DNA from: Clostridia bacterium | GTDB taxonomy: Bacteria > Bacillota > Clostridia > Christensenellales > CAG-917 | Length of the DNA: 64,000 nt | NCBI GenBank assembly: GCA_017618055.1 | Contig: JAFZVB010000013.1 | Span: 124,001-188,000 of the forward strand | Direction of reading: 5' to 3' | Shown: positions 37,763 through 45,612 of the stretch, piece by piece | Numbering within the stretch: the first letter of the stretch is position 1 | Layout: each line of letters starts with the position of its first letter | Translations under genes and position numbers: made by a program | The notes under the pieces: model-generated | Seen by the model: the letters and a program-made list of their open reading frames with translations, nothing else | Told to the model about the DNA's origin: nothing | Database searches by the model: none

Positions 37763-38806
37763 ATGTATAATAAAAATCCATTTACGCTAATGTATGGTAT
37801 TCCTGCAACAAGTATTATTTCTAGAGATGATGCTTTAAACACCATACAAAATGCTTTTTTAACAAATGACAATATGTATATGTTTTTAATAACAGGAATA
37901 AGAGGTACAGGTAAAACTGTTTTATTACGTAAGGCATTTGATATTTTTTCTCTTGAAAAAAACTGGATGGCTATAGATATCAATCCTCAAGGAAATATTA
38001 TTGAATCTATTGCTAATAAACTCGTATCATCTGCTAAATCACAAAAATTGTTAGAAGGTTGGTCTCTTAGTATTAATTTACCATATGTTACAATCTCAAA
38101 AGACCAAACAAAAAAAATAGATGACCCCGAAATAATTATTCAAGAAATTCTTACAAAGTTTTCAACACATAATAAAAAATTATTGATTACAATCGATGAA
38201 GTCAATAATACTTCCGAACTCAAAAAGTTTGCAAACTTTTATCAATCTTTATTAGGGTCAAAATTGCCAGTATACTTACTGATGACTGGACTTAAAGAAA
38301 ATATAAACTCAATAATAAATGATAGAGCGATGACATTCCTATCAAGAGCACCAAAAATAGAATTAGATCCTCTTGACATGCCAACCATTGCCCTTGAATA
38401 CAAACAAATATTTGGTATTGAAAAAACTACAGCTATTGATATGGCAAAGCTAACCAATGGATATGCATTTGCATACCAAGTTTTAGGTTATTTATTCTAT
38501 GAAGATGATAAAAAAATACTAGATGAAAATTTCCTAAATAAATATGATTCATATTTGTGGAAAAATGGATACAATAAGTTCTGGAATGATTTAACTAGCG
38601 TAGAAAAGAAATTTGTTATTGCCTTAGCGAAAGCGCAAGATGGCACAAAAGAAGAAATTATAAAATCATTTTCTGCTTCAAGTTATTCGCAATATAGAAA
38701 AATTCTCTTAGAAAAAGGACTCATAATCCAATTAGGATATAACCACCTAAGTTTTGTACTTCCAAGATTTAGAGAATTTGTTCTTTATGCACAAGACTTT
38801 GAGTAA
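37763..38806 (+). CDS. Stand-alone AAA-type ATPase with C-terminal winged helix
   Basis: The 347-residue protein has a Walker A motif GIRGTGKT at 45-52, a Walker B motif in LITIDEVNN with Asp145-Glu146, and a later region rich in helices. The last 70 residues look like a winged helix (GTKEEIIKSF...YRKILLEKGLIIQLG). It resembles the archaeal-type ATPase/ORC-Cdc6-like STAND proteins that occur as orphan genes in gut Clostridia. The function of the group is not established; roles in DNA binding or defence are guesses. Codon use is more AT-rich than in the neighbours. AGAGGTG precedes the ATG, and no partner gene follows on this strand. Confidence 0.75.
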   Translation: MYNKNPFTLMYGIPATSIISRDDALNTIQNAFLTNDNMYMFLITGIRGTGKTVLLRKAFDIFSLEKNWMAIDINPQGNIIESIANKLVSSAKSQKLLEGWSLSINLPYVTISKDQTKKIDDPEIIIQEILTKFSTHNKKLLITIDEVNNTSELKKFANFYQSLLGSKLPVYLLMTGLKENINSIINDRAMTFLSRAPKIELDPLDMPTIALEYKQIFGIEKTTAIDMAKLTNGYAFAYQVLGYLFYEDDKKILDENFLNKYDSYLWKNGYNKFWNDLTSVEKKFVIALAKAQDGTKEEIIKSFSASSYSQYRKILLEKGLIIQLGYNHLSFVLPRFREFVLYAQDFE

Positions 38807-38833
38807 TATTTGACCATTTAATTATTCAATATG

Positions 38834-38878
38834 AAAAAAGTGGCTGGAAAACCAACCACTCTTTATGCATATTATTAA
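38834..38878 (-). terminator. Terminator after the subtilase gene; copy 1 of a 45-bp direct repeat
   Basis: On the minus strand GTGGTTGG-TTTT-CCAGCCAC forms an 8-bp stem followed by six T. The whole 45-bp segment matches 41952-41996 at 42 positions. It begins 5 bp after the subtilase stop. Confidence 0.85.
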
Positions 38879-38883
38879 TAATA

Positions 38884-40650
38884 TCAATAAATATACCAAT
38901 GGCAAACTGCTGCATGGTCTTGGTAAATGTTTCCTGAACCACTACTATTCTTATATACCTTTATAGTATATGTTTGAAATAGTGATCCTCCTCCAGAGGA
39001 AAAATTAATAACCTCAATATTACTATATGAATCAATGCATAATGCGACTAGATTATCGCTATCATCATAAACTTTTATATCATAATTTGCCAATACATTG
39101 AGAGAATATGTGGCATATTGATCCACTGTCATTGAATTAACAAGCCATACAAATGAAACTCTAATATCGCTATTTCTAAATACACTTATATTAAATTCTA
39201 ATATAGGACTATTATTACCTGTAGGAGTTGTTGTTCCTGCGTTTAGAGCACAAAATGCCGCATTAGTATAATTTACAATACCTCCGCCCTCATGGCCATC
39301 CCATATCCCTGACATTCCATATTGATTAGCAGAAGACACCAAAATTGAAATAACTGCCTCTGGATGAGAAGTAAGTGTTGTGACTTCCTCCATCAATGAA
39401 GCTACAACACCAGCAACAATTGGTGTCGCAAAACTAGTTCCACTATGGCAATAGGTTTGAGTTATACTATCATACTCTCCTTGTGGGCAATGTGTTGAAA
39501 CATTAGTCAATTTTACTCCCGGCGCAGATAATGTTATTTTCCTAGAATTATTAGAATCATATAATGAAAAGGAAGCTATATCTAAATTGGCATCACATGC
39601 TCCAACAGTAATAGCATTTAGCGCCAATCCTGGATGTTCTATCATATTTGATGATATGTTTGGATTTTTATTCCCTGCTGCAATAGCAAATGTAATATTT
39701 GAAAACCTCGAGTAATAGTCTATTATTCCATCATCAACCTCATAAGCATTAGATGACTGATATCCGAAACTCATACTAACAACACGAACATTATTATTGA
39801 CAAACCAATCCAATCTTCCTGGCAATTCCGAATAATATACATACAAACTATCACTTGAAAAAGCATGCGAATAGATATTTGCACCCGTGGCCACATTTGC
39901 CAAAATCAATCCACAAGTAGTTGCATGTTGTCCCTTGGCATTATTAATATAAGTACAATTTGAATTACAAATTAATCTTCCTCCGAAATCCACATTTGAA
40001 GGATCTGCTATAGACAATTCTAGCAGACCAACATTAATTCCTGTTCCATCATAACTAAAATCTATTCCACAATCATCCAATGCATCTTCGAATGGGTATG
40101 CTGGCGAATTTGATGGATTAACAACTGTAGAACTTTGAGAAAGTGTTAATTCACTTTGTGTATAGATAATGCAAACATTTTCAATATGTTCAACATTTTT
40201 AAGTGCATTTCTAAAACTATCTTCATCAAATAATTCTTTTCTAATAGTCAATGTAACAAATGGTGAATATGGGCTTGCATATGAATATTCTGTCTCAAAA
40301 ATTTTCAATGCATTTAGTATTGCAAGATTTGTCCCATAGAAGTATTCTTGCATCGCTTCTCTATGTTTTTTACATTTCTCATTAACAACATCAATTGAAT
40401 CGCCCGAAACTATTTCTTCCATTTCGATTTCTTCTTTAAGATCCGATGTGATAATTATTGATATAATTTCTCCATTAGATACTTCATTTAAGAAGGAATC
40501 CCTATCTATAGTTTTAGAGCCTTCTGCATAAACTATTCTATACTCAATATCAATTGGATTGCTGACATTGGAAAAATTATTGATGCTTACCAATGCAACT
40601 AATATTGCAATTACAACTAAACATATACTAATACTTATAACTTTTTTCAT
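38884..40650 (-). CDS. S8 (subtilisin-like) serine protease with Glu at the catalytic Asp position
   Basis: The 588-residue protein has an N-terminal membrane helix (about 4-23), a propeptide-like region (about 35-170) and an S8 domain. His242 lies in GQHATTCG, the oxyanion Asn327 in AIAAGN, and the nucleophile Ser406 in SGTSFATP. The position of the usual DTG aspartate reads GLLELS, giving Glu211. A C-terminal beta region of about 120 residues follows. The start at 40650 is chosen for the GGAG site upstream; an open frame continues 45 bases further without one. It is the last gene of the ECF sigma operon, so it is likely a target or an effector of that signalling pair. It is probably exported. 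Confidence 0.85.
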   Translation of the reverse strand: MKKVISISICLVVIAILVALVSINNFSNVSNPIDIEYRIVYAEGSKTIDRDSFLNEVSNGEIISIIITSDLKEEIEMEEIVSGDSIDVVNEKCKKHREAMQEYFYGTNLAILNALKIFETEYSYASPYSPFVTLTIRKELFDEDSFRNALKNVEHIENVCIIYTQSELTLSQSSTVVNPSNSPAYPFEDALDDCGIDFSYDGTGINVGLLELSIADPSNVDFGGRLICNSNCTYINNAKGQHATTCGLILANVATGANIYSHAFSSDSLYVYYSELPGRLDWFVNNNVRVVSMSFGYQSSNAYEVDDGIIDYYSRFSNITFAIAAGNKNPNISSNMIEHPGLALNAITVGACDANLDIASFSLYDSNNSRKITLSAPGVKLTNVSTHCPQGEYDSITQTYCHSGTSFATPIVAGVVASLMEEVTTLTSHPEAVISILVSSANQYGMSGIWDGHEGGGIVNYTNAAFCALNAGTTTPTGNNSPILEFNISVFRNSDIRVSFVWLVNSMTVDQYATYSLNVLANYDIKVYDDSDNLVALCIDSYSNIEVINFSSGGGSLFQTYTIKVYKNSSGSGNIYQDHAAVCHWYIY

Positions 40651-40712
40651 AATTGGTACTCCTTGTTTTACTCTATCTAATAAAACAATTTGCACATCTT
40701 ATTTGTCCAGAA

Positions 40713-41339
40713 TTAGTAAGCAATATTCATCATTTCTTCAATTGATATGTTCTCATAATTCTTAAATTCAAAAAATATTCGTTTGTCATTTGCCAAATAC
40801 AACACAACATTAGTCTCTATCAGACCAGAATTAATTGAATATATCTCCTTGTATTTTAACTTCAATCCATCCCACGATGCTTCATTTTTATATTTTTCAA
40901 AAGAAACATGATAATTATCTATATTATTGTTATTATAGAATTCAAATATTTCTACTTGTTGTATCTTTTCTTTATTGTAGTACTTTAAATGATATTCACC
41001 AACAATGCCATCATCATTCTTGGATTTTATATAATAACCAACCTCACTATCTGGATTGATTTGTTTTGTATCCGATGGAATTATTTGGTTATAACTAGCA
41101 CTGTCTAAATAATATATATCATAAAAGTCTATTTTGGTGTTCGTATAAATCATAGATAAAACTATAGTTATAGTTAAAATGATTACAAATGTGGTCATGC
41201 ATATTGATAGAACCAACCTATTTTGTTTACTGTTTATTATTCTATCAACTGGAATGCTTTTCAATTTTTGAAAATCGTGTTCCATTCCTTTTGTTGTCGT
41301 TTTTTTATATTTTTCCAATAAATCTATGATGTCATTCAT
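40713..41339 (-). CDS. Single-pass membrane protein, probable anti-sigma factor
   Basis: The 208-residue protein has about 44 cytoplasmic residues, one membrane helix (about 45-66) and an external domain of about 140 residues rich in Tyr, Asn and Lys. It directly follows the ECF sigma gene by 19 bp. This position and topology are those of anti-sigma factors, which hold the sigma factor at the membrane until a signal arrives. I see no zinc-binding HxxxCxxC motif, so it is not a typical ZAS-type anti-sigma factor. The call rests on context. Confidence 0.6.
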   Translation of the reverse strand: MNDIIDLLEKYKKTTTKGMEHDFQKLKSIPVDRIINSKQNRLVLSICMTTFVIILTITIVLSMIYTNTKIDFYDIYYLDSASYNQIIPSDTKQINPDSEVGYYIKSKNDDGIVGEYHLKYYNKEKIQQVEIFEFYNNNNIDNYHVSFEKYKNEASWDGLKLKYKEIYSINSGLIETNVVLYLANDKRIFFEFKNYENISIEEMMNIAY

Positions 41340-41358
41340 ATGTTCACCTTTACTATAT

Positions 41359-41904
41359 TCATTTATTATCTATGATTTTTTTTAATTTCTCTAATGCATT
41401 ATTCTTAATCAGATTAACTTTTGATTTTGACATATTTAATTCTTTTCCAATTTGTCTGACACTTTTATACTCAAAGAAGGATAACTGTAATATTATTTTT
41501 TCTTCATTGTTTAATTGCTTTAATGCATTTTCTACAATTATTTTCTCCTCATTTCCCTGATTTTCGGAATTAGTAGACAATAACTCATAATCAACATATT
41601 CAATCTCAATAGTTCTAACCCTTTTGTCTTTTTTATACTTGTTTAATGCCATTCTAGTCATTACCTTACACAAATAGCTAAATCCATTTTTAACATAATG
41701 AAATTTACTAGCTATTTTGTAAATATCTGCCCAAAAATCCTGCACTAAATCATCTGCATCAAATTCATTTTTAATGTATTTTAGTGCTATAAATCTTATA
41801 GATGGAGCCATTTCATTATACAATTCCATAATGGCATTCTGGTCTCCCTTTGAAATGCCTTCTATTAGTTTATTAATTCTTTTAATCCTTTCTACATCCA
41901 TCAT
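41359..41904 (-). CDS. ECF-type RNA polymerase sigma factor
   Basis: The 181-residue protein has region 2 (ALKYIKNEFDADDLVQDFWADIYK, with the ADDLVQD core) and region 4 (LNNEEKIILQLSFFEYKSVRQIGKELNMSKSKVNLIKNNALEKLKK, a helix-turn-helix), and no regions 1 or 3. This is the layout of extracytoplasmic-function sigma factors. It is the first gene of a three-gene unit with a membrane protein and a subtilase. No clear ribosome binding site is seen, and the putative -10 box lies only 8 bases from the start, so translation may be nearly leaderless. Confidence 0.92.
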   Translation of the reverse strand: MMDVERIKRINKLIEGISKGDQNAIMELYNEMAPSIRFIALKYIKNEFDADDLVQDFWADIYKIASKFHYVKNGFSYLCKVMTRMALNKYKKDKRVRTIEIEYVDYELLSTNSENQGNEEKIIVENALKQLNNEEKIILQLSFFEYKSVRQIGKELNMSKSKVNLIKNNALEKLKKIIDNK

Positions 41905-41912
41905 ATATTTAT

Positions 41913-41918
41913 ATTATA
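41913..41918 (-). promoter_or_regulatory. Putative -10 box of the ECF sigma operon, very close to the start
   Basis: A perfect TATAAT on the minus strand ends 8 bases before the ATG. No good -35 box at 17 bp is seen; TGGACA lies at about 19 bp. Initiation here would give a leader of only about two bases. Confidence 0.4.
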
Positions 41919-41951
41919 ACAATTAAATATTAGCTTTTGTCCATTTTAAAT

Positions 41952-41996
41952 AAAAAAGTGGCTGGAAAACCAACCACCTTTTATGCATTTTATTAA
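41952..41996 (-). terminator. Terminator of rplJ-rplL; copy 2 of the 45-bp direct repeat
   Basis: The stem-loop and T-run are the same as at 38834-38878, starting 10 bp after the rplL stop. Only three of 45 positions differ. Confidence 0.85.
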
Positions 41997-42006
41997 GTTA
42001 GCTAAA

Positions 42007-42399
42007 TTACTTAAGTTCAACTGTTGCGCCAGCTTCTTTAAGTTCTGCTGCGAGTTTTTCTGCGTCTGCTTTAGCAATTCCTTCTTTAACTGCCTTTGGT
42101 GCACCTTCAACAAGTGCTTTTGCATCCATAAGTGATAATTCTGTTGCTGCTTTAACAACTTTGATAACTGCAACTTTCTTAGATGCATCTGCGAGTCCTG
42201 TTAATACTACATCAAATTCTGTCTTTTCTTCAGCTGCTGCTGCTGGAGCTGCTGCACCGCCTGCTGCTGGAGCTGCTGCTACTGCTACTGGAGCTGCTGC
42301 GCTAACACCGAATTCCTCTTCGATTGCTTTGACTAATTGATTGAGTTCTACAACTGTCATTCCCTTAATTTCTTCTAACATTTTGTTGATATCTGCCAT
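42007..42399 (-). CDS. rplL: 50S ribosomal protein L7/L12
   Basis: The 130-residue protein has the N-terminal dimerisation helices ([22 protein letters not shown]), an Ala-rich hinge, and the C-terminal factor-binding domain with [19 protein letters not shown] and [12 protein letters not shown]. It forms the ribosome stalk with L10 and recruits EF-Tu and EF-G. The start at 42399 has GGAGG upstream; the open frame extends five codons further. It is slightly longer than usual because of the hinge. rpoB does not follow; a terminator does. Confidence 0.97.
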   Translation of the reverse strand: MADINKMLEEIKGMTVVELNQLVKAIEEEFGVSAAAPVAVAAAPAAGGAAAPAAAAEEKTEFDVVLTGLADASKKVAVIKVVKAATELSLMDAKALVEGAPKAVKEGIAKADAEKLAAELKEAGATVELK

Positions 42400-42441
42400 G
42401 GTTCTATCCTCCAAATAATTTTTCTTTCTTTTTTTTGTTAA

Positions 42442-42969
42442 TTATGCTTTTTGTTCTGCGACTTTGTTAAGCGCAATTGCTAGACCTGCAACGATTTGAT
42501 TGAGTGATCCTGCGAGTCCTGTGATAGGTGCTTGTAATGCACCGAGTAATGTTGCGAGTATAACTTCTCTTGATGGTAAGTCTGCTAATTGTTTTACACC
42601 TTCAACGTCAATATAGCTTCCTTCTAATAATCCGCACTTGATTTCCATCTTATTGAGCTCTTTAATTTTAGCTTGTAAGATTTTTGCAGGTGCAACTGGA
42701 TCCTTATCTGAGAAAGCAATAGCTGTTGGTCCATTGAGAGCTTCATCAAAATCAGTATATCCAAGCTCATTGAAAGCACGCTTTGCTAAACGATTCTTAT
42801 ATACTGTGTAATTAACACCAGCTTCACGCATTGCTTTTCTTAATGCTGTGTCTTGAGCAACTGTTAATCCAGCATAATTAATAAGAACTACGCTTTTTGC
42901 ATTGCTAATCTTAGATTTAATTTCTTCGACTTGCTCGGCTTTCTGCTTTAATATTTCTGTAGATGCCAT
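42442..42969 (-). CDS. rplJ: 50S ribosomal protein L10
   Basis: The 175-residue protein has the typical L10 segments (SVVLINYAGLTVAQDTALRKAMREAG, YKNRLAKRAF) and the C-terminal helix that binds L7/L12. It is preceded by a recognisable L10-type mRNA leader that allows autoregulation by the L10-L12 complex. rplL follows after 42 bp. Confidence 0.97.
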   Translation of the reverse strand: MASTEILKQKAEQVEEIKSKISNAKSVVLINYAGLTVAQDTALRKAMREAGVNYTVYKNRLAKRAFNELGYTDFDEALNGPTAIAFSDKDPVAPAKILQAKIKELNKMEIKCGLLEGSYIDVEGVKQLADLPSREVILATLLGALQAPITGLAGSLNQIVAGLAIALNKVAEQKA

Positions 42970-42984
42970 TTTTTGCCTCCTTAA

Positions 42985-43112
42985 TAAAATTTGACGCCTT
43001 TATCCGAATAAGAGAAAAGACGTCAATCTAATAATAATCTGATTTAGTGTCTATCCTCGGCAAGCTCTTTCGAATTATGTTTTACAACACTTGCTGTCTT
43101 CGGAAATATTTG
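42985..43112 (-). promoter_or_regulatory. L10 leader with attenuator hairpin
   Basis: The minus-strand segment 43055-43103 begins CCGAAGACAGCA and ends GCTTGCCGAGG, the conserved kink-turn arms of the L10(L12)4 binding site. Downstream, GACGTCTTT/AAAGGCGTC at 42993-43024 forms a 9-bp stem followed by a T-rich stretch, a probable attenuator just before the rplJ ribosome binding site. Confidence 0.8.
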
Positions 43113-43119
43113 TGTGGTT

Positions 43120-43149
43120 ATTTTAATTAACCAATGCAATGTTTGTCAA
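43120..43149 (-). promoter_or_regulatory. Promoter of rplJ-rplL
   Basis: On the minus strand TTGACA (43144-43149) is followed after 18 bp by TAAAAT (43120-43125). Transcription would start just before the L10 leader. An inverted repeat between here and rplA may also end the rplA transcript. Confidence 0.5.
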
Positions 43150-43182
43150 CCAAAAAAACTTGATTGACAAAACATTTTTTAA

Positions 43183-43875
43183 TTATTGTGATACCTTTGT
43201 AGTTACTCTAACACTTGGGCCCATTGTTGAAGTTACATAAATGCTCTTCAAATATGTTCCTTTTGCTGATGTTGGCTTTGCTTTAATTAAAGCATCTAAA
43301 AGTGTGTTGTAGTTTTCTGTTAACTTCTCTACACCAAAGGATTTCTTTCCAATGATACAGTGAACGATAGCTTGTTTGTCTACACGATATTCAACTTTAC
43401 CAGCTTTAATTTCTTTGATTGCTTTATCAACATCCATTGCAACTGTTCCGCTCTTTGGACTTGGCATTAAGCCCTTTGGTCCTAAAACTTTACCTAATCT
43501 ACCAACTTGTCCCATCATATCTGGGGTTGTTACGATTACGTCATAATCGAACCAGTTTTCAGTTTGAATCTTTTGAACCATTTCTTCAGAACCTACAAAA
43601 TCTGCACCTGCTGCTTTTGCGATGTCGATCTTGTCTGCCTTAACGATTGCTAAAACTCTAACTGATCTACCTGTTCCGTTTGGGAGAACTACTACACCAC
43701 GGACTTGTTGGTCTGCGTGACGTGGGTCTACACCAAGACGTGCATGGATTTCGATTGTTTCATCAAATTTTGCCTTTGCTGTTTCTAATACAAGTGCAAG
43801 AGCATCTGCTACTTCATATGTTTTTCCAGCTTCGATTAACTTAGCTGATTCGATATAATTCTTACCTCTTTTCAT
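43183..43875 (-). CDS. rplA: 50S ribosomal protein L1
   Basis: The 230-residue protein has full-length L1 features: [17 protein letters not shown], the conserved [15 protein letters not shown] loop, and the C-terminal [14 protein letters not shown]. It lies 4 bp after rplK as in most bacteria. L1 can repress the rplK-rplA mRNA. Confidence 0.97.
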   Translation of the reverse strand: MKRGKNYIESAKLIEAGKTYEVADALALVLETAKAKFDETIEIHARLGVDPRHADQQVRGVVVLPNGTGRSVRVLAIVKADKIDIAKAAGADFVGSEEMVQKIQTENWFDYDVIVTTPDMMGQVGRLGKVLGPKGLMPSPKSGTVAMDVDKAIKEIKAGKVEYRVDKQAIVHCIIGKKSFGVEKLTENYNTLLDALIKAKPTSAKGTYLKSIYVTSTMGPSVRVTTKVSQ

Positions 43876-43879
43876 CTTA

Positions 43880-44305
43880 TTAATCCTCCACTGTTATTCC
43901 CATACTACGGGCTGTTCCTGCTATCATACTCATTGCAGCTTCTAATGATCCTGCATTGAGGTCTGGCATTTTAATTGTTGCGATTTCTTTGCATTGTTCT
44001 TTTGTTATCTTACCAACTTTTTGCTTGTTTGGTACACCGGATGCCTTCTCGAGTCCTGCAGCCTTTAAAATAAGTACTGGTGCAGGTGGTGTCTTCATAA
44101 TGAATGTGAAGGAACGGTCTGCATAAATTGTGATGATAACTGGAATAATCATTCCTGCTTGTTTCTCTGTCTTTGCGTTAAAGTCTTTAACGAAAGCAGC
44201 GATATTAATACCTTGTGGTCCTAATGAAGATCCAACTGGTGGTCCTGGGGTTGCTTTCCCTGCAGGTAACTGTAGTTTAACTACAGCATTAATCTTTTTA
44301 GCCAT
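43880..44305 (-). CDS. rplK: 50S ribosomal protein L11
   Basis: The 141-residue protein has the L11 signature: an N-terminal [26 protein letters not shown], the hinge [13 protein letters not shown], and a C-terminal RNA-binding domain ending in GTARSMGI. It lies at the GTPase-associated centre of the ribosome. A GGAGG site precedes the start. Confidence 0.97.
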   Translation of the reverse strand: MAKKINAVVKLQLPAGKATPGPPVGSSLGPQGINIAAFVKDFNAKTEKQAGMIIPVIITIYADRSFTFIMKTPPAPVLILKAAGLEKASGVPNKQKVGKITKEQCKEIATIKMPDLNAGSLEAAMSMIAGTARSMGITVED

Positions 44306-44364
44306 ATTATCCTCCTAATGACTAACGGCGGTCTTGTGAGCACGAATGTGCACTCTCCCGCTTG
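44306..44364 (-). promoter_or_regulatory. Possible L1-responsive rplK leader hairpin
   Basis: The nusG-rplK spacer can form nested stems (GCGG/CCGC around AGTGCAC/GTGCTC with an ATTC loop). Its position before rplK fits the L1 autoregulatory site known in other bacteria, but the match is not specific. Confidence 0.35.
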
Positions 44365-44913
44365 TTATTTTTTATCGTCTTTTTTTCTCTTTTCTACTTG
44401 TGTAAAGTCAATTTCTACTGGTGTCTCACGACCAAACATTGATACGATGACTTTGATCTTTTCATGTTCTGTATCGATACTTTCAACACTACCAATGAAT
44501 CCTGTTAATGCACCGGAAATGATTTCCACATTGTCTCCAACTTTAATATTAAAGTCTTCGAGTTTGATTGTTTCGAGTCCATTTCTCTTAACCTCTTCTG
44601 GGGTTAATGGTTGTGGTCTACCTTGTGGGCCTACGAAACCTGTTACTCCTTCTGTTTGTGTGACCAAGTACCAAATTTTGTTACTATAGATCATCTTAAT
44701 GAAAACATAGGATGGGAAAAGTTTGCGTGTTACTTGCTTACGTTTTCCATTCTTATCTTCAACCATTTCTTCTTCTGTAAGAACTTTGATATCGAAGATT
44801 TGATTTTGCAAACCATTGTTTTCTATCTTGTTGCGAATATTCTTCTCAACACTATTCTCATATCCGGAATATGTATGAATTATATACCATAATGGTTGTT
44901 GATCTTTTTCCAT
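44365..44913 (-). CDS. nusG: Transcription termination/antitermination factor NusG
   Basis: The 182-residue protein has an N-terminal NGN domain (PLWYIIHTYSGYENSVEKN, PSYVFIKMI, VTGFVGP) and a C-terminal KOW motif (VGDNVEIISGALTGFIGSVE). It binds RNA polymerase and modulates pausing. It occupies the usual place between secE and rplK. Confidence 0.97.
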   Translation of the reverse strand: MEKDQQPLWYIIHTYSGYENSVEKNIRNKIENNGLQNQIFDIKVLTEEEMVEDKNGKRKQVTRKLFPSYVFIKMIYSNKIWYLVTQTEGVTGFVGPQGRPQPLTPEEVKRNGLETIKLEDFNIKVGDNVEIISGALTGFIGSVESIDTEHEKIKVIVSMFGRETPVEIDFTQVEKRKKDDKK

Positions 44914-44932
44914 TCCTATTCCTCCGGGTTAA

Positions 44933-45316
44933 TTAGATAAATAATGTTGCCCATTGTCCATTAACTAGCAAGCTAAGAAGTCCTGCTAATACGTAGTCAA
45001 TAGCAAATAATAATACGAAGAATACTAATACAACAACGACAACCACAGATGTGTTTTTGGCAACATCTTTTGGTGTTGGCCAAGTTACCTTCTTTAATTC
45101 AGAGAATAATCCTCTAAACCATCTGCCGAGTCTCTTGAAGAAACTTTCTTTCTTCTTTCCTTGCTCTGCTCTAGAAGGTGTTTTCTTTCCTTTTGCCTTT
45201 GGAGCATTGTTTTTTGTGTCGTCTACATTAACTGCAGCAACTTCAGTTTGAACATTTTCTTGTTCAACTGGTTTAACTTCTGCTTCATTGACATTTGTGG
45301 TCTTCTTTTTTGACAT
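44933..45316 (-). CDS. secE: Preprotein translocase subunit SecE
   Basis: The 127-residue protein has a long charged N-terminal extension of about 65 residues rich in Lys, Glu and Asn, then the SecE core: an amphipathic helix (FRGLFSELKKVTWPTPKDV) and one membrane helix (about 92-115). SecE clamps the SecYEG channel. The extension is longer than in the minimal Firmicute SecE of about 60 residues. Confidence 0.95.
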   Translation of the reverse strand: MSKKKTTNVNEAEVKPVEQENVQTEVAAVNVDDTKNNAPKAKGKKTPSRAEQGKKKESFFKRLGRWFRGLFSELKKVTWPTPKDVAKNTSVVVVVVLVFFVLLFAIDYVLAGLLSLLVNGQWATLFI

Positions 45317-45340
45317 AATTATCCCCTCCTTGGGTACTAA

Positions 45341-45511
45341 TTACTTAGTTTCTTTGTGTACAGTATGCTTCTTGCAGAATGGACAATATTTTTTTATCTC
45401 AATACGGTCTGTATTCTTCTGCTTGTTCTTAGAAGACATATAATTACGTTGCTTGCATTCTTGACAAGCAAGAGTAATTTTTATTCTTGTTTCCTTGGAT
45501 TTGGTTGCCAT
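45341..45511 (-). CDS. rpmG: 50S ribosomal protein L33
   Basis: The 56-residue protein is a zinc-type L33 with two Cys pairs, CQEC and CPFC, and the typical RNYMSSKNK segment. A GGAGGTG site precedes the start. It lies before secE as in many Firmicutes, with a 24-bp gap. Confidence 0.95.
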   Translation of the reverse strand: MATKSKETRIKITLACQECKQRNYMSSKNKQKNTDRIEIKKYCPFCKKHTVHKETK

Positions 45512-45555
45512 TGCAGCACCTCCCTTTTGATACAGTGTTTTCCATATAAAGCCCT

Positions 45556-45583
45556 AGTGCGATGGGGAAAATTCCACCGCACT
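45556..45583 (-). other. Hairpin between tuf and rpmG
   Basis: A 10-bp stem AGTGCGATGG/CCACCGCACT (one mismatch) closes an 8-base loop. It lacks a clear T-run, so it may be an RNA-processing or stabilising structure, or a weak terminator. Confidence 0.4.
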
Positions 45584-45612
45584 GGAACCTATATTTTTTG
45601 AAAGAACACTAA

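Noticed and set aside
45541..45612. tRNA gene between tuf and rpmG
   Set aside because: The spacer forms one hairpin only, with no T-arm GTTCRANNC sequence and no CCA-proximal acceptor stem.
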